This document shows, in pieces, positions 55,372 through 63,165 of a DNA stretch of 64,000 bases. The DNA is from VRUE01 sp963837695 (GTDB lineage Bacteria > Actinomycetota > Thermoleophilia > Solirubrobacterales > 70-9), in contig CAWINZ010000005.1 of NCBI GenBank assembly GCA_963837695.1, positions 1,116,001 to 1,180,000 on the forward strand, given 5' to 3'. The stretch's first letter is position 1. Every line of letters begins with the position of its first letter. Both the position numbers and the translations under genes were made by a program. The notes below the pieces were generated by a model. That model saw nothing but the letters and a program-made list of their open reading frames with translations, made no database searches and was not told where the DNA came from.

Positions 55372-56234
55372 TGTTCGCCCACGAGTTCATGCGCAACGCC
55401 TACCTGGCGGGCAGCTTCGTCGCGCTCGCCTGCGGCCTCGTCGGCTACTTCGTCGTCCTGCGCAGCCAGGTCTTCGCCGGCGACGCGCTCAGCCACGTCG
55501 CCTTCACCGGGGCGCTCGCCGCTGCGGCGGCCGGGATCGACATCAAGCTCGGCCTCTTCGTCGCGACGATCGCTGTCGCCATGGGGATGGGGCTGCTCGG
55601 CGACCGAGCCCGCCCTGACGATGTTGTGATCGGCTCGGTCTTCGCCTGGGTACTCGGCCTCGGCGCCCTTTTCCTCTCGATCTTCACCAACGGCTCCAGC
55701 GGCGAAAACGGCACCGCCGCCGTTCGCGTCCTGTTCGGCTCCATCCTCGGGCTCTCGGTCGCTGACGCCCGGCTCGCCGCGGTGATCGCAGCCCTGGCCG
55801 CGCTGGTGCTGCTCGCCATCGCCCGCCCGCTGCTGTTCGGCTCGCTCGACCCCGATGTTGCTCGCAGCGTCGGCCTGCCGCTGCGCGCCGTGGGCATCGG
55901 CTTCCTCATCCTGCTTGCCGTGGTCGCGGCCGAGGCGACGCAGGCGGTCGGCGCCCTGCTGCTACTCGGCTTGCTTGCGGCGCCGGGGGGCGCGGCGCGG
56001 CTTCTCACCGACAACCCCTGGCGGGGTCTGGCGCTCTCGGCGGCGCTGGCGCTCGCATCGATGTGGGGAGGCCTGGCGCTCAGCTATGAGGTCGCCTCGT
56101 TGCCGCCCAGCTTCGCCGTGATCGCAATCGCCACCGCCTTCTTCGCGCTCGCGGCGCTTCGCGCCTGGTTGAGGCCGCGTCTCACCGCCCCCGATCGGGG
56201 ACCCGGGAGACCGGTCTTTAGGATCGAGAGATGA
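55371..56234 (+). CDS. zinc ABC transporter permease, second subunit
   Basis: A 287-residue ABC-3 family permease from ATG 55371. It has the same plan as the preceding gene: HEFMRNAYLAGSFVALACGL, FVVLRSQVFAGDALSHVAFTG (coupling-helix region), VRVLFGSILGLSVADARL, EATQAVGALLLLGLLAAPGG and YEVASLPPSFAVIAIATAFF. The FAGDALSHVAF stretch is the classic signature and is more canonical than in the first permease. The last residues (APDRGPGRPVFRIER) are unusual for the family. Its stop overlaps the Fur-family gene (ATGA). Confidence 0.9.
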   Translation: MFAHEFMRNAYLAGSFVALACGLVGYFVVLRSQVFAGDALSHVAFTGALAAAAAGIDIKLGLFVATIAVAMGMGLLGDRARPDDVVIGSVFAWVLGLGALFLSIFTNGSSGENGTAAVRVLFGSILGLSVADARLAAVIAALAALVLLAIARPLLFGSLDPDVARSVGLPLRAVGIGFLILLAVVAAEATQAVGALLLLGLLAAPGGAARLLTDNPWRGLALSAALALASMWGGLALSYEVASLPPSFAVIAIATAFFALAALRAWLRPRLTAPDRGPGRPVFRIER

Positions 56235-56677
56235 CGACGGCCACCCAGACTCGCTGGGCCGAGCACGCCTTGGCCACCCTGCAAGCCGCCGGCTACCGTC
56301 GCGGCGGCGCTCGCACCGCAGTGGTCGAAGCGCTCGCTCGCCACGACTGCGCCGTTACTGCCTTGGACCTGGACACTGAGCTGCGTCGTCGTAAGCCGGC
56401 GGTCGGCCGCGCGAGCATCTACCGAGCCCTCGAGCAGCTCGAGCAGCTCGGCCTGCTCCGCCGTCTCGAAGTGGCCCGCGGAGTCGCCGGCTATGAGCGG
56501 ATCGAGCCCGACGGCGAGCACCACCACCACGCGATCTGCCGGGATTGCGGCCGGATGATCCCCTTCGAGGACGCCTCGCTGGAGCGCGCGATCGACAAGG
56601 TGAGCGGGCGGATGAGCTTCGACGCCGCCGAGCACGAGGTGACGATCCGCGGGCGCTGCGAGCGCTGCGCAGCCTGA
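56231..56677 (+). CDS. zur: Fur family transcriptional regulator, probably Zur
   Basis: A 148-residue Fur-family repressor. An N-terminal winged helix (RRGGARTAVVEALARHDC, KPAVGRASIYRALEQLEQLGLL) is followed by the metal/dimerisation domain with GEHHHHAICRDCGRMIPFED (His cluster and CxxC) and a second pair in GRCERCAA (CxxC structural zinc). Being the last gene of the zinc transporter operon, with a palindrome in the znuA promoter, it is best read as Zur: with zinc bound it would repress its own operon. It overlaps the permease gene by 4 bases. Confidence 0.88.
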   Translation: MTTATQTRWAEHALATLQAAGYRRGGARTAVVEALARHDCAVTALDLDTELRRRKPAVGRASIYRALEQLEQLGLLRRLEVARGVAGYERIEPDGEHHHHAICRDCGRMIPFEDASLERAIDKVSGRMSFDAAEHEVTIRGRCERCAA

Positions 56678-56712
56678 GCAGGCCTGCATGGACCGGACAA
56701 GGCCAAAAAGAA

Positions 56713-56736
56713 ACCCGGCCCACGAAGGGGCCGGGT
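56713..56736. terminator. hairpin between zur and the truncated NYN gene
   Basis: ACCCGGCC CACGAAGG GGCCGGGT, a perfect 8-bp stem. On the minus strand it is followed by TTTCTTTTT-type bases (plus-strand AAAAAGAAA at 56705-56713), making it a good terminator for minus-strand transcription. For the plus strand it is a hairpin without a T-run. Confidence 0.65.
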
Positions 56737-56811
56737 GGATAAGGCCTCTGAATATACAGAAGCCTGGGGATCTAGCCGCCAGTTACCACCCATTTGGCTT
56801 TGTAATGGCGT

Positions 56812-57357
56812 TTACCGGGTCTGGAAGCTGTCGTTTGAGACGACGATCGCCGCGCCGATGTCCTGCTGCAGAACATCAACGAGCAGGTGGGTCGCGACGT
56901 TGACGTCTGAACCCTTCTCCTCGTTGTGCAGATAGGAGACCATGAAGGTCAGGTCCGGAAGGTCCTGGTCGGTCTGTGCATCCTTCAGCATCAGCGGCCA
57001 AGCCGGACGAACCACCGATGGTCGGTAGCTGCTCGGTTCGGGGCGCACCAGAGGTGCGAACTTCGCCCGCGAGACGAAGTTCCCGAACTCGATCACGTCG
57101 ACGCTACCGTGCTCGCGAGAGGCGCGGATGTAGACGTTCTGGTCCGCCGCAGAGCTCGGATTGCGTGCCCCTGAGACGCGCGCGGTGCAGTAGATGACCC
57201 GCTCGATCGTCGCTCCCCGATTGAGCCATTCTTGAGGCAGTGCCGACTCGATCAGCGACCGAATGTCCAGCCAACGCCAGCCAGCCGTGCCCCGGCCGCA
57301 GGATTGGCGAGCGCCGTAGTAGAGGTTGAAGCCGTCGATGTATACCCCGACCCGCAC
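56812..57357 (-). pseudogene. NYN (PIN-like) domain protein, C-terminally truncated
   Basis: 181 residues of an NYN/DUF88 nuclease. VGVYIDGFNLYYGARQS at the start holds the first catalytic Asp, VIYCTARVSG follows, then EEKGSDVNVATHLLVD (second and third acidic residues) and AAIVVSNDS. In intact proteins the last motif continues as SNDSDL plus 40-60 residues of C-terminal helices. Here it changes to FQTR and stops. Rearrangement at about 56825 has thus removed the final acidic ligand and the end. NYN proteins cleave RNA. It lies beside att core 4, so it was probably carried by an element. Confidence 0.7.
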
Positions 57358-57416
57358 CGCATGAGCTTAGCTGTGCGCCGTAGCTCAAACCGACCTGGCG
57401 GATCCTCACGTGAATC

Positions 57417-57462
<46 letters not shown>

Positions 57463-57556
57463 GGCGTTATGGGCGACCGGTTTGGTCGCTCTTGCATGAG
57501 TTCAGAAGGCGTTCGCGCGAGTGCCTTCTGTGGTTTCGGAGCGACGGTCTGACGCT

Positions 57557-57576
57557 GTGTACACGATCATGTACAC
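57557..57576. promoter_or_regulatory. operator-like inverted repeat of the Phd/RelE module
   Basis: GTGTACA CGATCA TGTACAC, 7-bp arms, 8 bases upstream of the antitoxin ATG at 57584. Phd/YefM antitoxins bind such palindromes to repress their own operon. The right half-site overlaps the expected ribosome-binding region. Confidence 0.6.
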
Positions 57577-57583
57577 TGAGCCA

Positions 57584-57871
57584 ATGGCCAAGATCGTTCC
57601 GGTGCGCGAGTTGCGCAGCAACCTCAGCAGCTTGCTCGACGATGTCAGCGACCGCCGCGATCACGTACTGGTCACCCGCAACGGGACCCCGGCGGCGGCA
57701 CTCGTCCCGATCGACGAGTACGAGGCGCTGGAGGAGACCGCCGAGGTCCTCTCCGACCCCGACGCCCTCTCCGCCTTGGAGGCCGGCCTCGCCGAGATCG
57801 AGCGCGGGGAAACGATCACCCTGGCTGAGCTTCGCAGTGAGTTGGCGGAGCGCCGACCGGCCGCCGGCTGA
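57584..57871 (+). CDS. Phd/YefM-family antitoxin
   Basis: A 95-residue antitoxin from ATG 57584: MAKIVPVRELRSNLSSLLDD then HVLVTRNGTPAAALVPIDEY, the DNA-binding Phd/YefM fold. It is followed by an acidic helical C-terminus (EETAEVLSDPDALSALEAGL) that would wrap the toxin. An upstream frame start at 57521 runs through the operator and is less likely. The toxin gene begins 3 bases after the stop. Confidence 0.9.
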   Translation: MAKIVPVRELRSNLSSLLDDVSDRRDHVLVTRNGTPAAALVPIDEYEALEETAEVLSDPDALSALEAGLAEIERGETITLAELRSELAERRPAAG

Positions 57872-57874
57872 GCG

Positions 57875-58138
57875 TTGGCGCGGCTTGTCCTCGCCCGACG
57901 CGCCCGACGCGAACTGCTTGAGCTGGGCTGGCCGCTGATCGACGCGATAGAGGACGCTCTGGGCCTGCTGGAGCGCGAGCCGCAGGCGGGCCATGCGCTG
58001 CGGGGCAGGCTCCGCGGCCTGTACTCGCTGCGGGTCGGCTCCTATCGAATTCTCTACCAGCTGACCGATGGCGGGCAGACGGTGCGAGTCGCCGCCATCC
58101 GCCACCGCGCCATCGCCTACGGCAACGATCCACGCTGA
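57875..58138 (+). CDS. RelE/ParE-family toxin
   Basis: An 87-residue protein starting at TTG 57875: LVLARRARRELLELGW, PQAGHALRGRLRGLYSLRVG then SYRILYQL and RVAAIRHRAIAY. This is the RelE/ParE toxin fold, with the basic residues and terminal 'H/R..Y' cluster of ribosome-dependent mRNA interferases. A TTG start next to the antitoxin fits lower toxin translation. The TA pair lies just outside att core 4. Confidence 0.9.
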   Translation: MARLVLARRARRELLELGWPLIDAIEDALGLLEREPQAGHALRGRLRGLYSLRVGSYRILYQLTDGGQTVRVAAIRHRAIAYGNDPR

Positions 58139-58317
58139 GGCCGAGCCAAGCTCGGCGACCTCGTCAGTCTGTAGGGTTGTTGCTTCGCCCCAAAGGCGAG
58201 ATCGGCTAGGCACCCGGCCAGTCGATCGACGAGAACTCTGAGCGCATCCCGTCGCAACGCCACAGCCGGTGGCCGTGTGTTGAGGACAGCTCCTCAGTCG
58301 CACACGAAACGAGACAG

Positions 58318-59805
58318 ATGCCCGACTTCGCCGCATACCTCCCCGACCGCGCCCAGCTGCCCTCCGCCCGCCTGCTGCGCGTCGAGATGCTCGCCGGCCT
58401 CGTCGTCGCTTTGGCGCTGATCCCGGAGGCGATCTCCTTCTCGATCATCGCCGGGGTCGATCCGCGGGTCGGCCTCTTCGCCTCCTTCACGATGGCGGTG
58501 GCGATCGCCTTCACCGGCGGCCGGCCGGCAATGATCTCGGCGGCGACCGGCGCGATGGCGCTCGTCGTCGTCTCCCTCGTCTCCGAGCACGGAGTCGAGT
58601 ACCTGCTGGCGGCGACGATCCTCGCCGGGGCGATCCAGATCGGGCTCGGCCTGCTCGGCGTCGCCAAACTGATGCGCTTCGTGCCGCGCTCGGTGATGAC
58701 CGGGTTCGTCAACGCGCTGGCGATCCTGATCTTCCTCGCCCAGATCCCGCACCTGACCGACGGCGGCGCCGCCGTCTACGTGCTGGTCGCCGCCGGCCTC
58801 GCCGTGATGTATCTGCTGCCCAGGGTGACCAAAGCCGTGCCGGCGCCTCTCATCGCGATCGTGCTGCTGACCGTCGTCTGTGTCGCCGGGGGAATCGGCG
58901 TGCCCACGGTGGGGGACGAGGGCAGGCTGCCCGACGCCCTGCCGGTCCTCGGGATCCCGGCGGTCCCCTTCTCGCTTCAGACCCTGACGATCATCGCGCC
59001 CTACTCGTTCACGCTGGCGGTCGTCGGCCTGCTCGAGTCACTGATGACGGCGAAGCTGGTCGACGACATCACCGAGACCGGCTCTGACAAGGACCGCGAG
59101 TCGCGCGGGCAGGGCATCGCCAACGTGATCACCGGCTTCTTCGGCGGCATGGCCGGCTGCGCGATGATCGGCCAGACGATGATCAACGTCCGCGCCAGCG
59201 GCGCCCGCACCCGGATCTCGACCTTCTGCGCCGGCGCCTTCCTGCTGGTCCTGGTCGTCGGCCTCGGCGGCGTCGTCGCGGTGATCCCGATGGCCGCCCT
59301 GGTCGCGGTGATGATCCTCGTCGCCGTCTCGACCTTCGACTGGCACTCGATCGCGCCCGTGACCCTGCGTCGGATGCCGCGCGGTGAGACGGTGATCATG
59401 GCCGCCACCGTGGCGGGCACCGTCGCCACCCACAACCTGGCGATCGGGGTGGGCGCCGGTGTCCTCACCGCGATGGCGGTCTTCGCCCGCCGGGTCGCGC
59501 ACCTGGTCGACGTCGACCGCGTCCTCGACCCCGACGGCACCAGTTGCCTGTACTCGGTTCATGGCGAGGTCTTCTTCGCCTCCGATCAGGAGCTGATCGA
59601 GGCCTTTCACTACGCCGAGGACCCGCCGAGCGTGATCATCGACTTCTCCCGTGCCCACCTGTGGGACGCCTCCGCGATTGCCGCCGTTGACGCGATCGAA
59701 GGGCACTACCAACGCCACGACATAGAGGTCTCGATCACCGGCCTCAACGAGCGCAGCGACGCGCTCCACCAGCGCCTTTCCGGCCAGGCGGCGGCAGCCC
59801 ACTAA
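58318..59805 (+). CDS. SulP family inorganic anion transporter with STAS domain
   Basis: A 495-residue SLC26/SulP transporter. The membrane part (about 20-400) begins EMLAGLVVALALIPEAISFS then IIAGVDPRVGLFASF, as in bacterial BicA/YchM-like proteins. GFFGGMAGCAMIGQTMINVR is the second conserved TM signature. The C-terminal STAS domain (about 405-490) has EVFFASDQELIEAFHYAED and VIIDFSRAHLWDASAIAAVD; the usual phospho-Ser region is ...DASA. It probably exchanges sulfate, bicarbonate or a similar anion across the membrane. It stands alone, so the substrate is open. Confidence 0.9.
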   Translation: MPDFAAYLPDRAQLPSARLLRVEMLAGLVVALALIPEAISFSIIAGVDPRVGLFASFTMAVAIAFTGGRPAMISAATGAMALVVVSLVSEHGVEYLLAATILAGAIQIGLGLLGVAKLMRFVPRSVMTGFVNALAILIFLAQIPHLTDGGAAVYVLVAAGLAVMYLLPRVTKAVPAPLIAIVLLTVVCVAGGIGVPTVGDEGRLPDALPVLGIPAVPFSLQTLTIIAPYSFTLAVVGLLESLMTAKLVDDITETGSDKDRESRGQGIANVITGFFGGMAGCAMIGQTMINVRASGARTRISTFCAGAFLLVLVVGLGGVVAVIPMAALVAVMILVAVSTFDWHSIAPVTLRRMPRGETVIMAATVAGTVATHNLAIGVGAGVLTAMAVFARRVAHLVDVDRVLDPDGTSCLYSVHGEVFFASDQELIEAFHYAEDPPSVIIDFSRAHLWDASAIAAVDAIEGHYQRHDIEVSITGLNERSDALHQRLSGQAAAAH

Positions 59806-59844
59806 CCGGTTGCCGGGGGAGACGGCCCACGGAGATCGGGTCGA

Positions 59845-59878
59845 AATAGGGCGAGGCTCGCAATAGCGCGAGGCTCAT
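59845..59878 (+). promoter_or_regulatory. tandem 17-bp direct repeat upstream of the ECF sigma gene
   Basis: AATAGGGCGAGGCTCGC and AATAGCGCGAGGCTCAT follow each other without gap, 36 bases before the ATG at 59915. Adjacent repeats in this position look like binding sites for a regulator, in phase at about 1.6 helix turns. GTAAC just downstream may be part of an ECF-type -35. Confidence 0.4.
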
Positions 59879-59914
59879 TTGTAACGCTGGCCGGTCCTGG
59901 GGCAATTACTGAAC

Positions 59915-60556
59915 ATGACCAACCTACTCAGCCACCTCCAAACCGCCGTCCAGGTCGACCGGCGTGGCATCCGGGAACCCGAGCTTGGCCGGATCGAGGG
60001 TGCCGGACCGCCGACCGACGCCGAGCTCCTGCGGGCATCGCGCCGGGATCCGGACGCCTTCCGCAAGCTTTACAACCGCTACAGCGAGCCTCTCTTCCGC
60101 TATTTCACCCGCCGAACCGGTGGCGAGGACACGGCGCTCGAACTGAGCGCGGAGACTTTCTCCCGGGTCTGGGTGACCAGGGAACGCTTCGAGGATCGGC
60201 GTGACGGGTCGATCGCGCCGTGGCTCTTCGGGATCGCCCGCAACGTCCTGTTGATGTCGGTCCGCCACGGTGAGGTCGAGCGCCGCACCGCGACCCGGCT
60301 CGGCGTGCTCGAACGCCTCGGCATCGAAGCCCCCCTCGCCACTCCCGAGCCCGGTTGGGCAGAGGGAGCTGACGAGTTGCTCGACACCCTGCCGCTATCC
60401 CAGCGCGACGCGCTGCGGCTGCGAATCATCGACGAGCTCGAGTACGACGAGGTTGCCGAGGCCCTCGGGACCAGCCGATCGGCGGCACGCGTCCGTGTCC
60501 ACCGCGGCCTCGCCGCCCTACGCAAACGTCTTTCCAATCAGAAGGAGAATCACTGA
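59915..60556 (+). CDS. ECF-family RNA polymerase sigma factor
   Basis: A 213-residue sigma factor. Region 2 (about 40-105) is DAELLRASRRDPDAFRKLYN with SRVWVTRERFEDRRD and APWLFGIARNVLLMSVR. Region 4 (about 150-205) is LDTLPLSQRDALRLRIIDEL then EYDEVAEALGTSRSAARVRV. About 30 N-terminal residues precede region 2. It overlaps the next gene by one base (TGATG), and that gene encodes a single-pass membrane protein which may be its anti-sigma factor. A tandem 17-bp repeat in its leader may be its control site. Confidence 0.9.
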   Translation: MTNLLSHLQTAVQVDRRGIREPELGRIEGAGPPTDAELLRASRRDPDAFRKLYNRYSEPLFRYFTRRTGGEDTALELSAETFSRVWVTRERFEDRRDGSIAPWLFGIARNVLLMSVRHGEVERRTATRLGVLERLGIEAPLATPEPGWAEGADELLDTLPLSQRDALRLRIIDELEYDEVAEALGTSRSAARVRVHRGLAALRKRLSNQKENH

Positions 60557-61446
60557 TGACGAACATCGACACCGACCTCGATCGCCTCGGGGATGCTCTC
60601 CACAGTGCCGCGGCCGACGACCTCGAGGTGGCCGCGGCCACCGCGAGGGCCGACGAGGCGCCGGCTGCAACGTCCTTCTGGCGCCGGCGCCGCCCGCGCT
60701 TGGCGCTGGGCGGCGCCGTGGCCATCGCCGCCCTCGCGGCCGCGCTGATCGTCAGCGCCGGCGGCGACAACACCCCCGCCGCCTACGCGGTCGAAAGGCA
60801 GCCCGGCGGCGGGACGAAGATCGAGATCTACAGCCTCGCCGAACCGGAGGGCGTCGAAAGGGCCCTGGAGGAAGCCGGCATCGCCTCCCAGGTCACCTAC
60901 CTGGAAGCTGGGATGACCTGCCGCGAACCGCACTACCACCCGTCGATGGCGATGCTCCGGACGCTGGCGGCGGGCCAGCCGCAGCCCCAGCCCTGGGCCG
61001 GCTTCAACTACGAAAGCATCGACGGACCGCTGACCATCGCCATCGGCGACTATCGGCAGAGGCGACAAATGGATGAAGAAATCCGGGAGGCCCAGCGGCA
61101 GGGCGACTACTCCAAGGCCGATTGGCCCGATTTCGTAATCGATCCCACCGGGTTCAGGCCCGACCAGACGCTGATCATGACGAGCTCGCCCACCCCCACG
61201 GACTACCACCAGCCGGCTCCGCCCGACAGTCTGGACGGGGCACGAATCGAACTCGGCAGCGCAGGGCAGGCGCAGATCGACACGGTGGGACAGGTGCGGG
61301 TCGCCGCAGGCGGGTTCGGCCCCTGTGAGCCGGCGCCGGCAGCGGAAGGCCCAGCTCCGGTCAGGGCTCCGGATGGCGGCTGGGATTTCAGGGGAACCCA
61401 ATACGCCGGCTGGGGCTTCGGTTCCGGTCCCGGGCGCGTCAAATAG
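60556..61446 (+). CDS. single-pass membrane protein, putative anti-sigma partner of the ECF factor
   Basis: A 296-residue protein. The cytoplasmic N-terminus (1-45, DRLGDALHSAAADDLEVAAA) is followed by an Arg-rich stop (WRRRRPR), one membrane helix (about 50-70, LALGGAVAIAALAAALIVSA) and a 225-residue exported domain with EPHYHPSMAML and RIELGSAGQAQIDTVGQVRV. There is no HxxxCxxC zinc finger, so it is not a classical ZAS anti-sigma factor. Coupling to the sigma gene (TGATG) is the main evidence for that role. In other actinobacteria, sigma-coupled proteins of this layout have unknown ligands. Confidence 0.65.
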   Translation: MTNIDTDLDRLGDALHSAAADDLEVAAATARADEAPAATSFWRRRRPRLALGGAVAIAALAAALIVSAGGDNTPAAYAVERQPGGGTKIEIYSLAEPEGVERALEEAGIASQVTYLEAGMTCREPHYHPSMAMLRTLAAGQPQPQPWAGFNYESIDGPLTIAIGDYRQRRQMDEEIREAQRQGDYSKADWPDFVIDPTGFRPDQTLIMTSSPTPTDYHQPAPPDSLDGARIELGSAGQAQIDTVGQVRVAAGGFGPCEPAPAAEGPAPVRAPDGGWDFRGTQYAGWGFGSGPGRVK

Positions 61447-61550
61447 GTCTCCACGGGAGGTCTCGGCAGCCGGTCGCTCGTTCTACGGGCTAGGGCGGAC
61501 TAACCCCAAGTACCCCGGACACCTCCGGGCTCCATAGGGACGCCTTCATC

Positions 61551-61580
61551 CGGACGCCCCGGCCATGGCCGGGGCGTCCG
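61551..61580. terminator. 30-bp perfect palindrome, likely terminator of the sigma operon
   Basis: CGGACGCCCCGGCCA and TGGCCGGGGCGTCCG form one uninterrupted 15-bp palindrome with no loop bases of its own. A smaller stem (CCCGGA CACC TCCGGG) lies at 61514-61529. No T-run follows, but such GC-rich stems often stop transcription in high-GC actinobacteria. Confidence 0.5.
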
Positions 61581-61590
61581 CGCGTGGGGC

Positions 61591-61817
61591 GGGATTCGGA
61601 TCTCCGAGAACGGCGTCTGGTCGGCGCTCAAGCGCTTCAACCTCAACACCCGCTCCAAGCGCCTGCCCCTGGCCTTCCTGCGCTCCTCAGAGCACGCCCC
61701 ACCGCCGAGCTGGTCGACCTGGTCGCCAAAGAGCTGAAGGGCGCCGGCTGGAAGGTCCGCGAGGTCACCACCGACGACGGCTCGGAGTTCGTGACTGTCT
61801 TCACATCTCGGGGTTAG
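61591..61817 (+). pseudogene. remnant of an IS481-type (rve/DDE) transposase
   Basis: Two pieces in different frames. The first (61591 to about 61670) reads GIRISENGVWSALKRFNLNT then RSKRLPLAF, the helix-turn-helix end of IS481-like transposases. The second (about 61700-61817) reads AELVDLVAKELKGAGWKVRE then VTTDDGSEFVTVF, the segment around the second catalytic Asp (normally 'DNGxEF'). About 100 residues of the rve domain between them, the C-terminus and the terminal repeats are gone. It is a decayed insertion and cannot be active. Confidence 0.65.
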
Positions 61818-61823
61818 GACACG

Positions 61824-62234
61824 CTAACCAGCCGAGGACGTGTTCAGCGCCACGGCGACGCCGATGAGCGCCTTCAACGCCTTCTCATCGATCTCGTCGC
61901 CCTCGTGGAAATCGATGGCACGCCTGGTGTTGCCCTCGAGGCTGGAGTTGAAGAGGCCTGACGGGTCCTCCAGCGAGGCGCCCTTGGCGAAGGTCATCTT
62001 CACGTGATTCTTGTAGGTCTCACCGGTGCAGACGAGCTTCCCGGCGTGGTACCAGGTCGGCACCCCTCTCCATTTCCACTCCTCGACCACTTCGGGGTCG
62101 GCCTGCTTGATCAGGCTCCGGATCCGGGCAAGCGTTTCGCCCCGCCAATCGCCCAACTCCTCGATCCTCGCGTCGATCAACTGGGGGGGAGAGCCTGCCC
62201 CCTTTCCTTCTCTCGAGCGGCTCTTCTTCTTCAT
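61824..62234 (-). CDS. DUF1801 domain protein
   Basis: A 136-residue protein with a basic N-terminus (MKKKSRSREGKG) and a DUF1801 core: ELGDWRGETLARIRSLIKQA, EVVEEWKWRGVPTWYHAGKL, TYKNHVKMTFAKGASLEDPS then GLFNSSLEGNTRRAIDF and a C-terminal helix. The family is a small alpha/beta fold (YdhG-like) of unknown function, common in bacteria. It converges on the transposase remnant with a 6-base gap, and the neighbouring membrane gene follows the same strand after 88 bases. Confidence 0.85.
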   Translation of the reverse strand: MKKKSRSREGKGAGSPPQLIDARIEELGDWRGETLARIRSLIKQADPEVVEEWKWRGVPTWYHAGKLVCTGETYKNHVKMTFAKGASLEDPSGLFNSSLEGNTRRAIDFHEGDEIDEKALKALIGVAVALNTSSAG

Positions 62235-62322
62235 TCATCGTCCAATCGTCTCGGGCTTTTCGTGCGGGAGGCCTTGTCGCGATTATGGCTGCTCGGACTT
62301 GGCGACAGAGCCGACGCAGAGC

Positions 62323-63108
62323 CTAGGTAGTCGAGGGCGCCGGCAGGAGCCGTGAGCGCAGGATGAAGGTTGTCCCCTGCGCGGCGAGGGCGGCCGCGGT
62401 CGCGAGGACGAAGGCGGTCGCGGTCGTCAGTGCGGGCAGGGAGACCGCGAGGGCGAAGCAGAAGGCGGCGAAGCCGTAGAAGCCGAAGAGGAAGTTGCGC
62501 AACAGGACGCGGACTTGGGCGATGCCGCCGTGGGCGTGGGTGAAGAAGGCGAGGACGCTGGTAATGACCGGGAACGGGGCCAGTAGGCCGCTGAGGTGGG
62601 GGCCGAGAGCGCCGGAGACGGCGGTCAGCGCGAGGACGAGCGCAAGCGCGGCCAGGGCCCGGGCGGGGAGGTCCCACCAGGGCGGCGCGGTGGCGATGGC
62701 GGGTTGCGAGGGCGCGGCGGGCAGCAGCCGCAGGCCGAGCGCGAAGCAGGCCGCGACGAATACCAGCGACAGCGCCAGCGGCGGCTGGACCGGGTTCAGG
62801 ACGGCGATGCCGAGCAGGAAGGCCGCCCAGCCGCAGAGCAAGGTGGGGACCGGCCCGGCTGCGGTCGCGATCCGCCCGTAGACGACCACAAATGCGGTCA
62901 GAGCGGCGAGTCCGAGCAGCGTGCCGGCGGCCGCGTCGGCACCGAACTCACCGCCGTGCAGGAGGGTCTCGACGAGCAGGATCGGCCCGGCGACGACCGG
63001 TAGCCCGCCGAGCACGCCGGCGACGGCCACCCCCCAACGGCGGCCGGCCACGGAGACGGCGACCACACAGAGCGGGGCGAGCAGGATCTTCGCGGCCAGC
63101 AGCGTCAC
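62323..63108 (-). CDS. hypothetical polytopic membrane protein (GlpM-like layout)
   Basis: A 261-residue protein with about eight hydrophobic helices in two similar halves. The first starts AAKILLAPLCVVAVSVAGRR with GVAVAGVLGGLPVVAGPILL. The second ends LSGLLAPFPVITSVLAFFTH and LLRNFLFGFYGFAAF. The paired GGLPV / APFPV loops suggest an internal duplication, as in tandem GlpM-like proteins. I cannot assign a substrate or process. It has host-like codon use and stands between the DUF1801 gene and the partial gene at the right edge, all on the minus strand. Confidence 0.6.
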   Translation of the reverse strand: MTLLAAKILLAPLCVVAVSVAGRRWGVAVAGVLGGLPVVAGPILLVETLLHGGEFGADAAAGTLLGLAALTAFVVVYGRIATAAGPVPTLLCGWAAFLLGIAVLNPVQPPLALSLVFVAACFALGLRLLPAAPSQPAIATAPPWWDLPARALAALALVLALTAVSGALGPHLSGLLAPFPVITSVLAFFTHAHGGIAQVRVLLRNFLFGFYGFAAFCFALAVSLPALTTATAFVLATAAALAAQGTTFILRSRLLPAPSTT

Positions 63109-63165
63109 CGCAGCAGGCTTGCAGATGGACGCCGGCTGAGCCGGTGCTCCACGGCGAGCGCGGGG

